Shown: positions 47,669-57,100 of the stretch, piece by piece
Position numbering within the stretch: position 1 is the first letter of the stretch
Layout: each line of letters opens with the position of its first letter
The notes under the pieces: model-generated
Told to the model about the DNA's origin: nothing
Databases searched by the model: none
The model's input: the letters and a program-made list of their open reading frames with translations, nothing else
Made by a program: the position numbers and the translations under genes
Assembly (NCBI RefSeq): GCF_904846525.1
Contig: NZ_CAJHAZ010000007.1
Span: forward strand, 124,001 to 188,000
Direction of reading: 5' to 3'
DNA length: 64,000 nt
Origin: Psychrobacter sp. 1044
Lineage (GTDB): Bacteria; Pseudomonadota; Gammaproteobacteria; Pseudomonadales; Moraxellaceae

Positions 47669-47759
47669 GGCTACTATTTTTATTGGCATGAAGAAATTTA
47701 TATAAAACTCAGTAGAAAAATAAGTAGCCAACGATATAACAATTATTACCTTGCTGTCC

Positions 47760-47809
47760 TAACAGTTTTTATTTCAGCACAACGTATGCAGCTGAAATAA
47801 AAACTGTTA
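47760..47809. repeat. 19-bp perfect inverted repeat at the edge of the T6SS locus
   Basis: TAACAGTTTTTATTTCAGC (47760-47778) and GCTGAAATAAAAACTGTTA (47791-47809) are perfect inverted copies around a 12-nt loop. No T-run follows on either strand. It lies 31 bp beyond the tssL stop and may be a transcript-end hairpin, or a relic of a mobile element. Confidence 0.7.
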
Positions 47810-47840
47810 AAGAAGTTAGCATTTAAAGTAAGGAAAATAA

Positions 47841-48653
47841 TTAAGGTAGAAAAATTGAGATATGGGCTTGCTCTTTGTTTTCTTGAATCACATTGTCGTA
47901 TGCTGACAGCTGCTCATTCGAGAAACTATTGGTAAACTGCCACATGGTAGCAAATATCGCGGTCAACAACACTGCCATGACCGTGAGTATGACCCATAGT
48001 GGCGTTTCGCTCGTGAGCGTGTGCTTGATTTGGTCCGGTATCGCCCAAAATGGCGAAAACTCGTTCTTATTACCCCGTAGATGCTCAATTTCATCCCCTA
48101 AACGTGAGATAAGATAACGAATTTTCTCTGGCGCTTCTAAACGATACTTCCCTTGAAAGCCAAGTAGCATCGCATAGTGATAGACCTCCAGAGCAGGTAG
48201 ACGCCTCTCTCCTTGCTCGCGTAGCCCATCTAAACGCTCAAAGAACTCATTACCAGCAATTTGTGAGCCAAATAAATCCAACTGTAAAGGATTTAGCTCC
48301 CAAGCATCTTTGAGGGTTTGAAACTCTGGCTCTTGCGAGGTCATGATGGTCTCATCAATCAACGCACAATACGCATACTTGGCTTCATGGATATCTTCTG
48401 ACAGAAATCCTTTTTTGCGCGCATTCATCTCGAATTTATCTAAGAAATCATATATTTTTTGACGAAATTGTCGCGGCTCTGTACTGAAATAATGATTACG
48501 CAATAAAAACACCAAGTAAAAGCCGTCATACATGATGTCTACCAGCGACTGACTACTGATACGCTTATCTAGACCCGTTGCTGAGACCTTTGAAGCCACC
48601 TCGCCTGAATCTAACAACGAAGGTGCAGAACCCATTGAATTATTCCCTGACAT
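47841..48653 (-). CDS. tssL: T6SS membrane-complex protein TssL (DotU family)
   Basis: A 270-residue inner-membrane protein. The cytoplasmic DotU domain (about 35-200) has YAYCALIDETIM, the family's conserved acidic motif, and LEVYHYAMLLGFQGKYR; a single C-terminal membrane helix lies near 218-240 (PLWVILTVMAVLLTAIFATM). It ends in a short periplasmic tail of about 30 residues and lacks the OmpA-type peptidoglycan-binding extension of some TssL. Anchoring may come from the separate OmpA protein at 59275. AGGA precedes ATG 48653. Last gene of the leftward T6SS unit. Confidence 0.93.
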   Translation of the reverse strand: MSGNNSMGSAPSLLDSGEVASKVSATGLDKRISSQSLVDIMYDGFYLVFLLRNHYFSTEPRQFRQKIYDFLDKFEMNARKKGFLSEDIHEAKYAYCALIDETIMTSQEPEFQTLKDAWELNPLQLDLFGSQIAGNEFFERLDGLREQGERRLPALEVYHYAMLLGFQGKYRLEAPEKIRYLISRLGDEIEHLRGNKNEFSPFWAIPDQIKHTLTSETPLWVILTVMAVLLTAIFATMWQFTNSFSNEQLSAYDNVIQENKEQAHISIFLP

Positions 48654-48748
48654 GATTATTCCTAATGCTTATTATTTCAAATACTATTGAGGGCGCGCCA
48701 TATAGTGCATACTCATCTTGCAACCTCAGCATCTCTAGACACAAAGAA

Positions 48749-50095
48749 CTACTGTACGATAGCCATCAGCTCTATTTTTAAATCATCAAAGCCATTTGGC
48801 ACATAAATACAGATAGATTCAGATTTGAGCATTTCGTCATATAGCTCGCCTACCGGTTCGATGGTGAAGTAGCTAAAACCTGGTCTCACTGGTATCGCAC
48901 TGGGTACTTGGCTGACATGTGAAATAGAAGAGCCTGGCAGCGCTGACAACACACGTTTCTCTACTGAGTCAGGCGTCGCAATTTTAAATCGACGTGGTAC
49001 GATGTCGATGAGCTCGTGCATCGGCAATGATGAGCTAACAGACAGATACAGCTGTGAGCCACGCGTGATCTTGTCACTACTTAGCTCGCCTGTATAATAA
49101 GATGGCTTATTTTGACGTAATGGAATCGAGATAAAGTTACTGGCAATGACGGTATTGAGTAGCTCACGAATGATTAGAATGATACTGACAAATGAGTCAT
49201 TGGCATTATCGTGATTATAAGAAGGTAAGTCGCCCACCTTATATAATGAGCTAAAAGTAGCCAATTGGCTGGCGACATTTAATAATGCTTCATAAAGGCG
49301 CTCTGGATGTAGTTTGGCATTATTATATAAATGACTGAGCTGAGAGTATGCGGTATTTAGCGTATGCAATAGCCAAAAAGAGGCAATATCTGAGGAGCGA
49401 AACTCCAGTAAGTCATTGTTAGACTGACGATGATGGTCATACAGTGACGTAGACTTGGTATTAATCATCGTCATCAAACGATATACGTGACCAATAAGCG
49501 CAGGGTTACTCGTAATATGCACACTTGGGACGATATAATCATCATCTACTTGATAGATGCCTTGAGTGGTACGCACGAGCTTGGCTACCAATAAGGACAC
49601 GGTATCTTGACTAGGCGCTTGCGCAGAATGGCTTAATTGCAAACTTGGCGACAGTTTAATCACGTCAATGACTGCTTCAGCCGCTTGGCTATATAGATCT
49701 TGTGCCTCAATAGCGCCCCTTGCATAGCGTGCTGGGTTGTCACTACGATCCGTCTGTATATTGCTGCCGCCACTATGGACAATCTCTAAACTCAAAAATA
49801 CGAAAACTTCATCGCCATTGTCTGGGGTATCTAAGGTAATGGCTTTGGGTAAAGTGTCGGTACGAGGTGCATGATATATCGTGCCATCTGGCAATACCGC
49901 ATAAATACTTTGAAAGCTTAGTAAATTGCTTTCCAAAAGTTGCTTATCAATCTGAACATCAGATACGCCATAAGCATAAGGATGCACCAGCATCATACTC
50001 AAAGCGCGTTGCGAGTCATGATAAGTGTCTTGAATCTGAAAATGTTGGGGTCGCAAAAACAACCCTTCTCCCCATAATACCCTGTGTTTACTCAA
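48749..50095 (-). CDS. tssK: T6SS baseplate protein TssK
   Basis: A 448-residue TssK, the trimeric baseplate component linking the baseplate to the TssJLM membrane complex. The N-terminal VLWGEGLFLRPQHFQIQD is the family signature, with the shoulder and head domains following; the head (last third) includes LPGSSISHVSQVPSAIPVRP. The start is a TTG at 50095 preceded by AGGAG at 6 nt, giving the N-terminus MSKHRVLW. It follows the lipoprotein gene by 9 bp and precedes tssL by 95 bp. Confidence 0.94.
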   Translation of the reverse strand: MSKHRVLWGEGLFLRPQHFQIQDTYHDSQRALSMMLVHPYAYGVSDVQIDKQLLESNLLSFQSIYAVLPDGTIYHAPRTDTLPKAITLDTPDNGDEVFVFLSLEIVHSGGSNIQTDRSDNPARYARGAIEAQDLYSQAAEAVIDVIKLSPSLQLSHSAQAPSQDTVSLLVAKLVRTTQGIYQVDDDYIVPSVHITSNPALIGHVYRLMTMINTKSTSLYDHHRQSNNDLLEFRSSDIASFWLLHTLNTAYSQLSHLYNNAKLHPERLYEALLNVASQLATFSSLYKVGDLPSYNHDNANDSFVSIILIIRELLNTVIASNFISIPLRQNKPSYYTGELSSDKITRGSQLYLSVSSSLPMHELIDIVPRRFKIATPDSVEKRVLSALPGSSISHVSQVPSAIPVRPGFSYFTIEPVGELYDEMLKSESICIYVPNGFDDLKIELMAIVQ

Positions 50096-50104
50096 GACAA
50101 TCTC

Positions 50105-50791
50105 CTAAGAACAGCTGACTAGTGGCTGCTGATAATATTTAAGTTTGGTGGTAAATGTAGGTGCCAGTGCTGGGTCAACACCCTCAGTAATGCTGACATC
50201 GCATCCACCAATATTGATCGCCAGTGGCGTATCAAAATTGAGACTGGCAAGTGGGATAAGAAACTGTGAGCGCTTTTTGGTATATCTCAGCCCCACTTTA
50301 ATAGCGATAAAGCGCGCGTCTTGTGGAATGTTCACAGTCAGACTGCTCTCACGATTTGGGATAATACTGATCTCTTTGGCCGCCAGTGCTTCAATATCCG
50401 TAAACTGACTCTCTTCTTCCAAAAATGCGATATAGGCAGTACTTGCTGTGCCTACTTTGGTACGCCCTGCATTGGCATTAGTGGTGGGTTTGATATTTAG
50501 AGTAATCTGCTGACGCTTCAGTTTTTCTTGTAATGCTTGCTGCTCAGCACTCATGGTCGCCAGCTGCTGTTGCTGCAGTTCTAGCTGTGCTTTTAGACTT
50601 TGCAGATCAGCACTATTTTTGCCATTATCAACGATATGGCTCATGGCATCTATAGTAGGAGGCTCGCCTGCCAATGCCGATACCTTGCCATTTGACTTGC
50701 TCAATTTATCAGTGCTGCATCCGGCGATCGCACCACTTAGCAAGCAAGTAGCAGCGATTAATGATACTGGCAATATCATACATTTATTCAT
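50105..50791 (-). CDS. T6SS-locus lipoprotein with coiled coil, TssJ-like candidate
   Basis: A 228-residue lipoprotein precursor. The signal ends in AIAGC (Cys about 25). A Gln-rich coiled coil of about 45 residues follows (LQSLKAQLELQQQQLATMSA region), then a compact beta-rich C-terminal domain with SSLTVNIPQDARFIAIKVGL and LNFDTPLAINIGGCDVSI. Position (between tagX and tssK), lipidation and the beta-sandwich-like pattern suggest the outer-membrane lipoprotein TssJ, which recruits TssM. The coiled-coil insert is not typical of TssJ, so this is a candidate only. Confidence 0.5.
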   Translation of the reverse strand: MNKCMILPVSLIAATCLLSGAIAGCSTDKLSKSNGKVSALAGEPPTIDAMSHIVDNGKNSADLQSLKAQLELQQQQLATMSAEQQALQEKLKRQQITLNIKPTTNANAGRTKVGTASTAYIAFLEEESQFTDIEALAAKEISIIPNRESSLTVNIPQDARFIAIKVGLRYTKKRSQFLIPLASLNFDTPLAINIGGCDVSITEGVDPALAPTFTTKLKYYQQPLVSCS

Positions 50792-50822
50792 ACTTTCAGT
50801 TTACCTTAGCTTTTTATTATCA

Positions 50823-51872
50823 TTATTGACTGGTCAAAATCTCAGCCATTTCTGGGCGACCGAGCACGCCTTTTTTGCGCAGCTCGACATGCCCAAGATC
50901 CATCATACGCCAATCACCACCCCACACAAGTCCGGCAGATTTGGCTACTTTACCATATAATTTATAGCCTCGCATTGCCCAAGGATCCTTTTCGCTTATG
51001 ATAATTTTACCATTTCTGATAAAGGCGCTATCGCCTGCCAAACCAAACTGATGATAGCTCTTGTATGATCCTGCCTTCGTTACATGAGTGCCTTTTTTCA
51101 ATAGTCTTGCTTGCCTTGCAGGGCTACGATAGCCTTCTAACAGCACCATGTCATAGCCATATTGGTCACTCATTACTTTATACACAGTCAACAGCCGTTG
51201 AACAAAATCCGAGTTCATTTTTTGCCAATTACGGTCAGCATTTTTGATATTGATATGACCATTGTTTAGATGTGTAGCCAACATATCACCTGAATAGCCA
51301 GTGCTATGATCTTGCGTGTTTAAGTCAGACAAGTCAGGCTCAGGGAGCATTAGCGGCCTATCAATCTGAGGTATATTTGTCTGATTATCTGGCCAATACC
51401 CTTCCTCTGTCTTGTCAGCTCGATAGCTTGCAACCTCGGCTTCTAGTTCAGCAAACAGCTCCTCTGGCGGAGGCGACGGCGGACGCAGACGCTCTCCTAT
51501 GAGTAGTTGACTGATTTGCAAATTTGTCGTGCTAGCCACGGTATCGTTGGCATGATAAACCTCCAGAGAATGATTGGTAATCAGGGCATAACACAATCCA
51601 ACCGTTGCCATGACAATCAAAAAAGACAATGCCGATATCACTGGAATACGAGAAACATCTATATCCGAAATAAAACGAATAAACTGCTTGATACGATAAT
51701 GAAATACCTTCTTTGGTGTCTTTATTGATGGACGCTTGAATTTTAGGCTAGGCAATCGATGAAAAAACACCATTACTTTATCTAATAGTCGCCCACATAG
51801 CTGCCGATCAAAAAGCATGACCATCATAAGGATAGAGAGCAATGTAAAGACCGATACAGTCAAGTAAATCAT
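50823..51872 (-). CDS. tagX: TagX-like M15 peptidase of T6SS
   Basis: A 349-residue membrane-anchored peptidase. Two hydrophobic segments (about 1-22 and 76-98) precede a Pro/Glu-rich linker and a C-terminal VanY/M15-type domain with LEGYRSPARQARLL, the metal motif HQFGLAGD (His274, Asp281) and the distal LGHVELRK (His328). In Acinetobacter, TagX is an L,D-endopeptidase that opens peptidoglycan for T6SS assembly; the same role is inferred. ATG 51872 is taken; a TTG two codons earlier is possible. First gene of the leftward T6SS unit. Confidence 0.85.
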   Translation of the reverse strand: MIYLTVSVFTLLSILMMVMLFDRQLCGRLLDKVMVFFHRLPSLKFKRPSIKTPKKVFHYRIKQFIRFISDIDVSRIPVISALSFLIVMATVGLCYALITNHSLEVYHANDTVASTTNLQISQLLIGERLRPPSPPPEELFAELEAEVASYRADKTEEGYWPDNQTNIPQIDRPLMLPEPDLSDLNTQDHSTGYSGDMLATHLNNGHINIKNADRNWQKMNSDFVQRLLTVYKVMSDQYGYDMVLLEGYRSPARQARLLKKGTHVTKAGSYKSYHQFGLAGDSAFIRNGKIIISEKDPWAMRGYKLYGKVAKSAGLVWGGDWRMMDLGHVELRKKGVLGRPEMAEILTSQ

Positions 51873-52289
51873 AGGCAAGAGTCAGCGACAGTTGAGACGA
51901 TAAAAACAAAATAATAATAAACAGGCGTTGATAATTATGATTTCGTCAGTATTATATAGACAAATCATCTCCTTTTAAAACAAAGCTAACTTAATTACAC
52001 TAATTTTTATTTATTGCTATCCATTAGCTTATTTATAGACAGCTTAAAAATACCATTTCATTATAAAAATTTACTTAATAATTCCTAAAACCCTCACTGG
52101 TTATCGATTTTATAGTTTAACAACGTTTTCAAAGCGATTCCTATCATTACAATCGAATCATAAAAAAGACAAATAAAGTTAACTAGTATAGTAAAAATAA
52201 GCTTATAGATATCATAAAATTTGAATCGCAAAGCTTGTCTACATGGTAATAATCATAAGAACAACCCAACAAATAGGGAGTTTAAATAA
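51873..52289. other. divergent T6SS promoter region
   Basis: About 415 bp, very AT-rich, between the leftward (tagX) and rightward (52290) T6SS units. It probably holds both promoters and any silencing site such as an H-NS-type AT tract. No gene or clear repeat is seen. Confidence 0.55.
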
Positions 52290-54074
52290 GTGGGCGCAAA
52301 AAAAATACTGTCATACGGACGATCTATTTTAGTCATGATTTTGGTGTTGTATCTCATTTTGGTCTGGATGTACTTTAAAGACAATGCGCGACAGCTGACC
52401 TCATCTGGCTTATTGCTATGGTTTGTTACCATCCCTTTATTGTTTCTTGGCTCTATCATGGCGCTCTCATGGTGGCAAAAAAAACTGGATAAACAAACAA
52501 CCGATTCACCAGAGATACTTGATGGAACAGCAGATAAAACAGACGCTATTAAGCCGCCCAATACTTATCCGTTATTTATCTATAGCCGTGTCTGCCTACC
52601 AGAAGGAGACTGTTGGTCTGAAGTGGTGGACAATGATGCAGACCTAACCGTATTGAGCGAGGATTTGACAGATATTGATGGTATGCCAATGTTGGTCAAA
52701 CCGATTGCAAGACTCCCTGATGCAGCCGCCCTACCATATCCTAATATCTCTGATGCCTATTCAGCAGATTCAGAGTTTGACGACAGCTATTCAGACCATT
52801 ATTTAGATTCGAACAGTGATTTAGACAATAGTTTAGACAGCCATCTCGATGATGAGAGATTTACCGAACGTAAAGCCGCGTTAAATGATACTACCTTGCG
52901 TTTACAGGCATTAATTTATGAGCAGCTAGTCTTGAGCGAGGAGATGCTGTCTAGCCTTGCCGAATACTTTTACCAACATCACCAACAAGATACGACTCAG
53001 TCCAACGCAGCCATTCATATTCATCCCGAATGGCAGCAACATTATTTGGTGAGTGCCAACGAAGTAAATAGTGAAAATAACAGCCGTAAAGAGAACGGTG
53101 ATGACAAAATGACAGCAGCCTCTGCTGGTCATTTAACCAATCTTCCTATCTATCTATGCTTACCTGCCAGCGCCGATTCAGCATTTTTAATCGCGACCAT
53201 AAAAGAACAGTTAGCAACTTACGGTATTCCTGATACACGGCTTGCTATTACGACCATCATAACTGACAGCACTGACATCGCAAACACCATAGCAGATAAT
53301 AGCGCTAACAATACCCTAATTGCCACACCTGCAGATTTCATTAATAGACATCTGCTGCCTTTATCTAAATCAACTGCGCCGGATCTTTGCTTAATTCTCA
53401 TTGCAGATTCACAGATAAGTGAAGAATGGTTAGACACTCATTTGTATGCTGAGCAAATGACCAATGTCATTCCAACTGAGGCGGGTGCGCTGTTGCTATT
53501 CTCGAATCAAGCGGCTCAAGAGCTACTCAATATTGACGCTAATACCCGTATTTTATTAACGGAGATAGGTACAGCTCATCGCACTGAGCTTTTGAGTGAT
53601 AAACGTCGCTATTTGAATCATTTAACGACTATCAAAAGTCTATTAATAGACAATATGCTTTCACTGTCACCGACCGATACGACCACGCTAAAAACCACTG
53701 ATAAACAGACAGTAAAGTCCACAAAAAAATCGTCTGATATCAATAGCAAAGGAAAAAACAAGACTAATGTTGCTATAACAGACATGACCATTACCGCTAT
53801 GTCTGACATTAATCCATTAAAGCAGCCCTATGACTTATCAACGTATATGAGCTTTCTTGAAGCATTTATAGCACAAGGCGCTCTGGTAAACGAACATCAT
53901 TTAGGGCATTATATGCCATTGAATAATTGGTTGAAGCCATTTATCAGCTTATCGTTATTCATTGACTTAGCCAAAGAAGACCAACAAGAGTCAGATAGAT
54001 CATTTCTAATTACTCAACATAAGCACTGCAATATGCTTTGGTTGCTAGACTCTTCTCAAACATCTGAGTCGTAG
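52290..54074 (+). CDS. uncharacterised membrane protein of T6SS locus, upstream of tssM
   Basis: A 594-residue protein with two N-terminal membrane helices (about 9-27 and 36-60), an Asp/Ser-rich low-complexity stretch (about 162-193) and a large soluble alpha/beta region. The late part contains LSTYMSFLEAFIAQGALVNE. I recognise no named domain. A protein of unknown role with similar placement occurs before tssM in Acinetobacter T6SS loci, so a membrane-complex accessory role is inferred from position. The start is a GTG at 52290, with GGGAG 9 nt upstream. 66 bp separate it from tssM. Confidence 0.7.
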   Translation: MGAKKILSYGRSILVMILVLYLILVWMYFKDNARQLTSSGLLLWFVTIPLLFLGSIMALSWWQKKLDKQTTDSPEILDGTADKTDAIKPPNTYPLFIYSRVCLPEGDCWSEVVDNDADLTVLSEDLTDIDGMPMLVKPIARLPDAAALPYPNISDAYSADSEFDDSYSDHYLDSNSDLDNSLDSHLDDERFTERKAALNDTTLRLQALIYEQLVLSEEMLSSLAEYFYQHHQQDTTQSNAAIHIHPEWQQHYLVSANEVNSENNSRKENGDDKMTAASAGHLTNLPIYLCLPASADSAFLIATIKEQLATYGIPDTRLAITTIITDSTDIANTIADNSANNTLIATPADFINRHLLPLSKSTAPDLCLILIADSQISEEWLDTHLYAEQMTNVIPTEAGALLLFSNQAAQELLNIDANTRILLTEIGTAHRTELLSDKRRYLNHLTTIKSLLIDNMLSLSPTDTTTLKTTDKQTVKSTKKSSDINSKGKNKTNVAITDMTITAMSDINPLKQPYDLSTYMSFLEAFIAQGALVNEHHLGHYMPLNNWLKPFISLSLFIDLAKEDQQESDRSFLITQHKHCNMLWLLDSSQTSES

Positions 54075-54140
54075 TTTTAATGGTGTTTTGTCGTGGTAAA
54101 TACTCGTTTTATTGTCTTAAGTTCACACTAGGTAGCACGC

Positions 54141-57100
54141 ATGTTTTCAAGGTTTTTTCATCTTATCTATAACCCAAGAGTATTATTGGCGCTGGGGCTC
54201 ATAGTCGCCCTAGTCTTACTTTATGATTATGTGACTATTAAAACCTTTGTTATAATCATTGGCGTCCTAATCACATGTACGGTGCTGGGGGCGCTTGGCT
54301 ATTACCTGTGGAAAAAACGTAAGCTTGCCTCAGATGAGCTGGCAAACTTAGTGGAGGATAATGGCAACGAGAGCCAAGGTGACAATAGCCCTCATGTGGC
54401 CAAAGATGAAAACGCTCAAGAAGTGCAGGCGCTACGTCAGCAAATGCAAGATGCCATTAAAACCATTCGCAAATCAAAGATAGGCGATCAAACAGGCAAA
54501 GCGGCGTTATATGAGCTGCCGTGGTATATGGTCATTGGTAATCCAGCCGCAGGCAAAAGCTCTGCAGTGCTACACTCTGGCTTAAAATTCCCCTTTATGG
54601 AGCAAGGTAACAAGCTATCCGTTAAAGGCGTCGGCGGTACACGTAACTGCGATTGGTTTTTTTCGACTGAAGGTATTTTGCTCGACACCGCAGGACGTTA
54701 CTCCGTTTATGAAGAAGATCGCTCAGAATGGTTGTCGTTTTTAAGCCTACTCAAAAAGAATCGACCTAAAGCACCGATCAATGGCATCATCATCGCGGTC
54801 AGTATCGCCGAACTCACCAAAAACGATCCAAACTATGCGTTGGATTTGGCCAAGAATCTGCGCAGCCGTGTGCAAGACTTAACGGAACAGTTAGAAGTTT
54901 ATGCGCCTGTCTATGTGGTCTTTACTAAAATGGATTTGATTTCAGGCTTCCGTGACTTCTTTAATGACTATGAGCAAGAAGAGCGCAGCCAAGTATGGGG
55001 CGCGACCATTCCCTATCCTGAAGACCCAGAAAATATCAATATCACGGACGTATTCGAAGAGCATTTTGGTGTCTTGGTCAATGGTCTAAAAGACTTGAGC
55101 ACCACTAAGCTATCCTTACGTCATCAGCGCACGGTATCTCCCAGTCTAATGACTTTCCCAATGGAATTTCAGTCGTTACGTCCCATGATACGGACGCTGA
55201 TGCATGCGTTGTTTGAGGACAACCCTTTCCAATTTAAGCCCATATTGCGTGGCTTTTACTTTACCAGCGCCTTGCAAGACGGGCAAGTTAGCAGCCAAAT
55301 GACGTTACAAATGGTACAAAATTACGATTTGCACCCACCTGCGATGCCGCTCAATGCGCAGCAAGAAGCCGCAGACAAGCCCTATTTTTTACAAGATCTA
55401 TTTTCTAAAGTCATTTTAAAAGACAAGCATTTGGTCAGGCAGCATAAAAACCGACACAAGCGCAGTCATCGTGCGCTTGCGACGCTAGCTGCTGTCGTGA
55501 CTTTGTGTGCGGCTGTCGGTCTGTGGACATGGTCTTATGCCAATAATAAACAGCTCACTGAGCGTGTCGTGGCTGACTTACAGCAAGTCGCAGCGCTACA
55601 AAAAAATTCTAACGGTGATTTACAATCCCAGCTCGAGTCGCTCAATATTCTACAAAGTCGAATCGAGCAGCTTGAAGGCTATGAAGACGACAAGCCGCTG
55701 TCTTTAAGTTTTGGCCTCTATCAAGGCGATAAGCTTAAGCAAAAATTGCTAGCAGAATATTATAACGGCATCAGCATCATCGTCTTAGCGCCAACCAAAC
55801 AAAATATCGAAACGTTTTTGACCGAAGTAAATACCAATGCCGATCAATTAGAAGTCCGTACAGAAGACTCAAACACTGATGACACCTCTGATGCTGCCGT
55901 TAATGATGCTTATATCCAGTCGGACCCCACAGACGTTGAAGATGCTTATAACGCGCTCAAAGCTTATCTCATGCTTGGCAATCATGACAATTTAGAGGCC
56001 AGTCATTTGAGTGATCAGATGACCCGTTTTTGGCGCAACTGGCTCGAAGCCAATCGCGCTGACATGCTGCGTGACAAGATGATTCGCCAAGCTGAGCGTA
56101 TCTTGAGTTTCACCTTGGCTCATGTCGACGACCCCGCCTTTCCATTGATCCAAAATGACTTAGGGCTGATAGACAAAACCCGTAGCAATTTATCCAAGGT
56201 TAGCAAAGGTCAACCTGCTCGTGAGCGGGTTTACTCTGAGATTAAAATGCGTGCATCTGCCCGCTTTCCATCGGTCACGGTTGCACAGATTACGCAAAAC
56301 AATGCTAATGAAACACTGCTTGGTAGTTATGTCATTTCAGGCACTTTTACTAAAGAGGCATGGGATGCTTTCGTCAGTGATGAGATTGATAAAGCTGCCA
56401 CTACGAGAGTGGTCGCCGATGATTGGGTGTTGGCCACCAGCAGCCAAGATGATCTTACCTTGACGGGTAGTCCTGAACAGATACGACAATATCTGGTCAA
56501 TCGCTATAAGCAAGAATATATCAGTGAATGGAAACGTTTTTTATCTCAAGTGTATGTTCGGGATAGCACAGGCTTCGATGATCATGCGGTCTTATTAAAC
56601 CAGCTGTCCAATGCCACAGAGTCACCGTTAAAAACTCTGTTTGAGACAGTAGATCGCCAAACTCAATGGGACAATAAAGCAGCCAATCAAGCAGCTGGCA
56701 ATGGTGGCGAATCTCGTCGCTCATTTGTCAACTGGTTTAAGCAAACCATCCTGCGTCAAAGCCCTGCTGAGCTGCGGCAAGCAGAAGCAGCGATGAATAA
56801 TGGTGGTAGCTCTAGTAACGCCGCGCCTGTAGCACAAGCAAGCTCAGGTGAGATTGCGCAAGAATTCTCCTCTATACATGCGCTAGTAACGCCAAGAGAA
56901 GAAAATCAGGATCTGTCATTATTAGACAGCTATTTAGTCAGCTTAGGCGATATCAGAACCCGTTTTAACAATATCGCTCGTAGTGACGACATCGGCCCTG
57001 ATGCTTTGTTGTTTGCCTCACAAACCCTCAGCCCCGAAGGCTCAGAGTTAACCAAATCTCTACAGATATTAGATGAGCAGATCCTGAGTCAAGCCAACTC

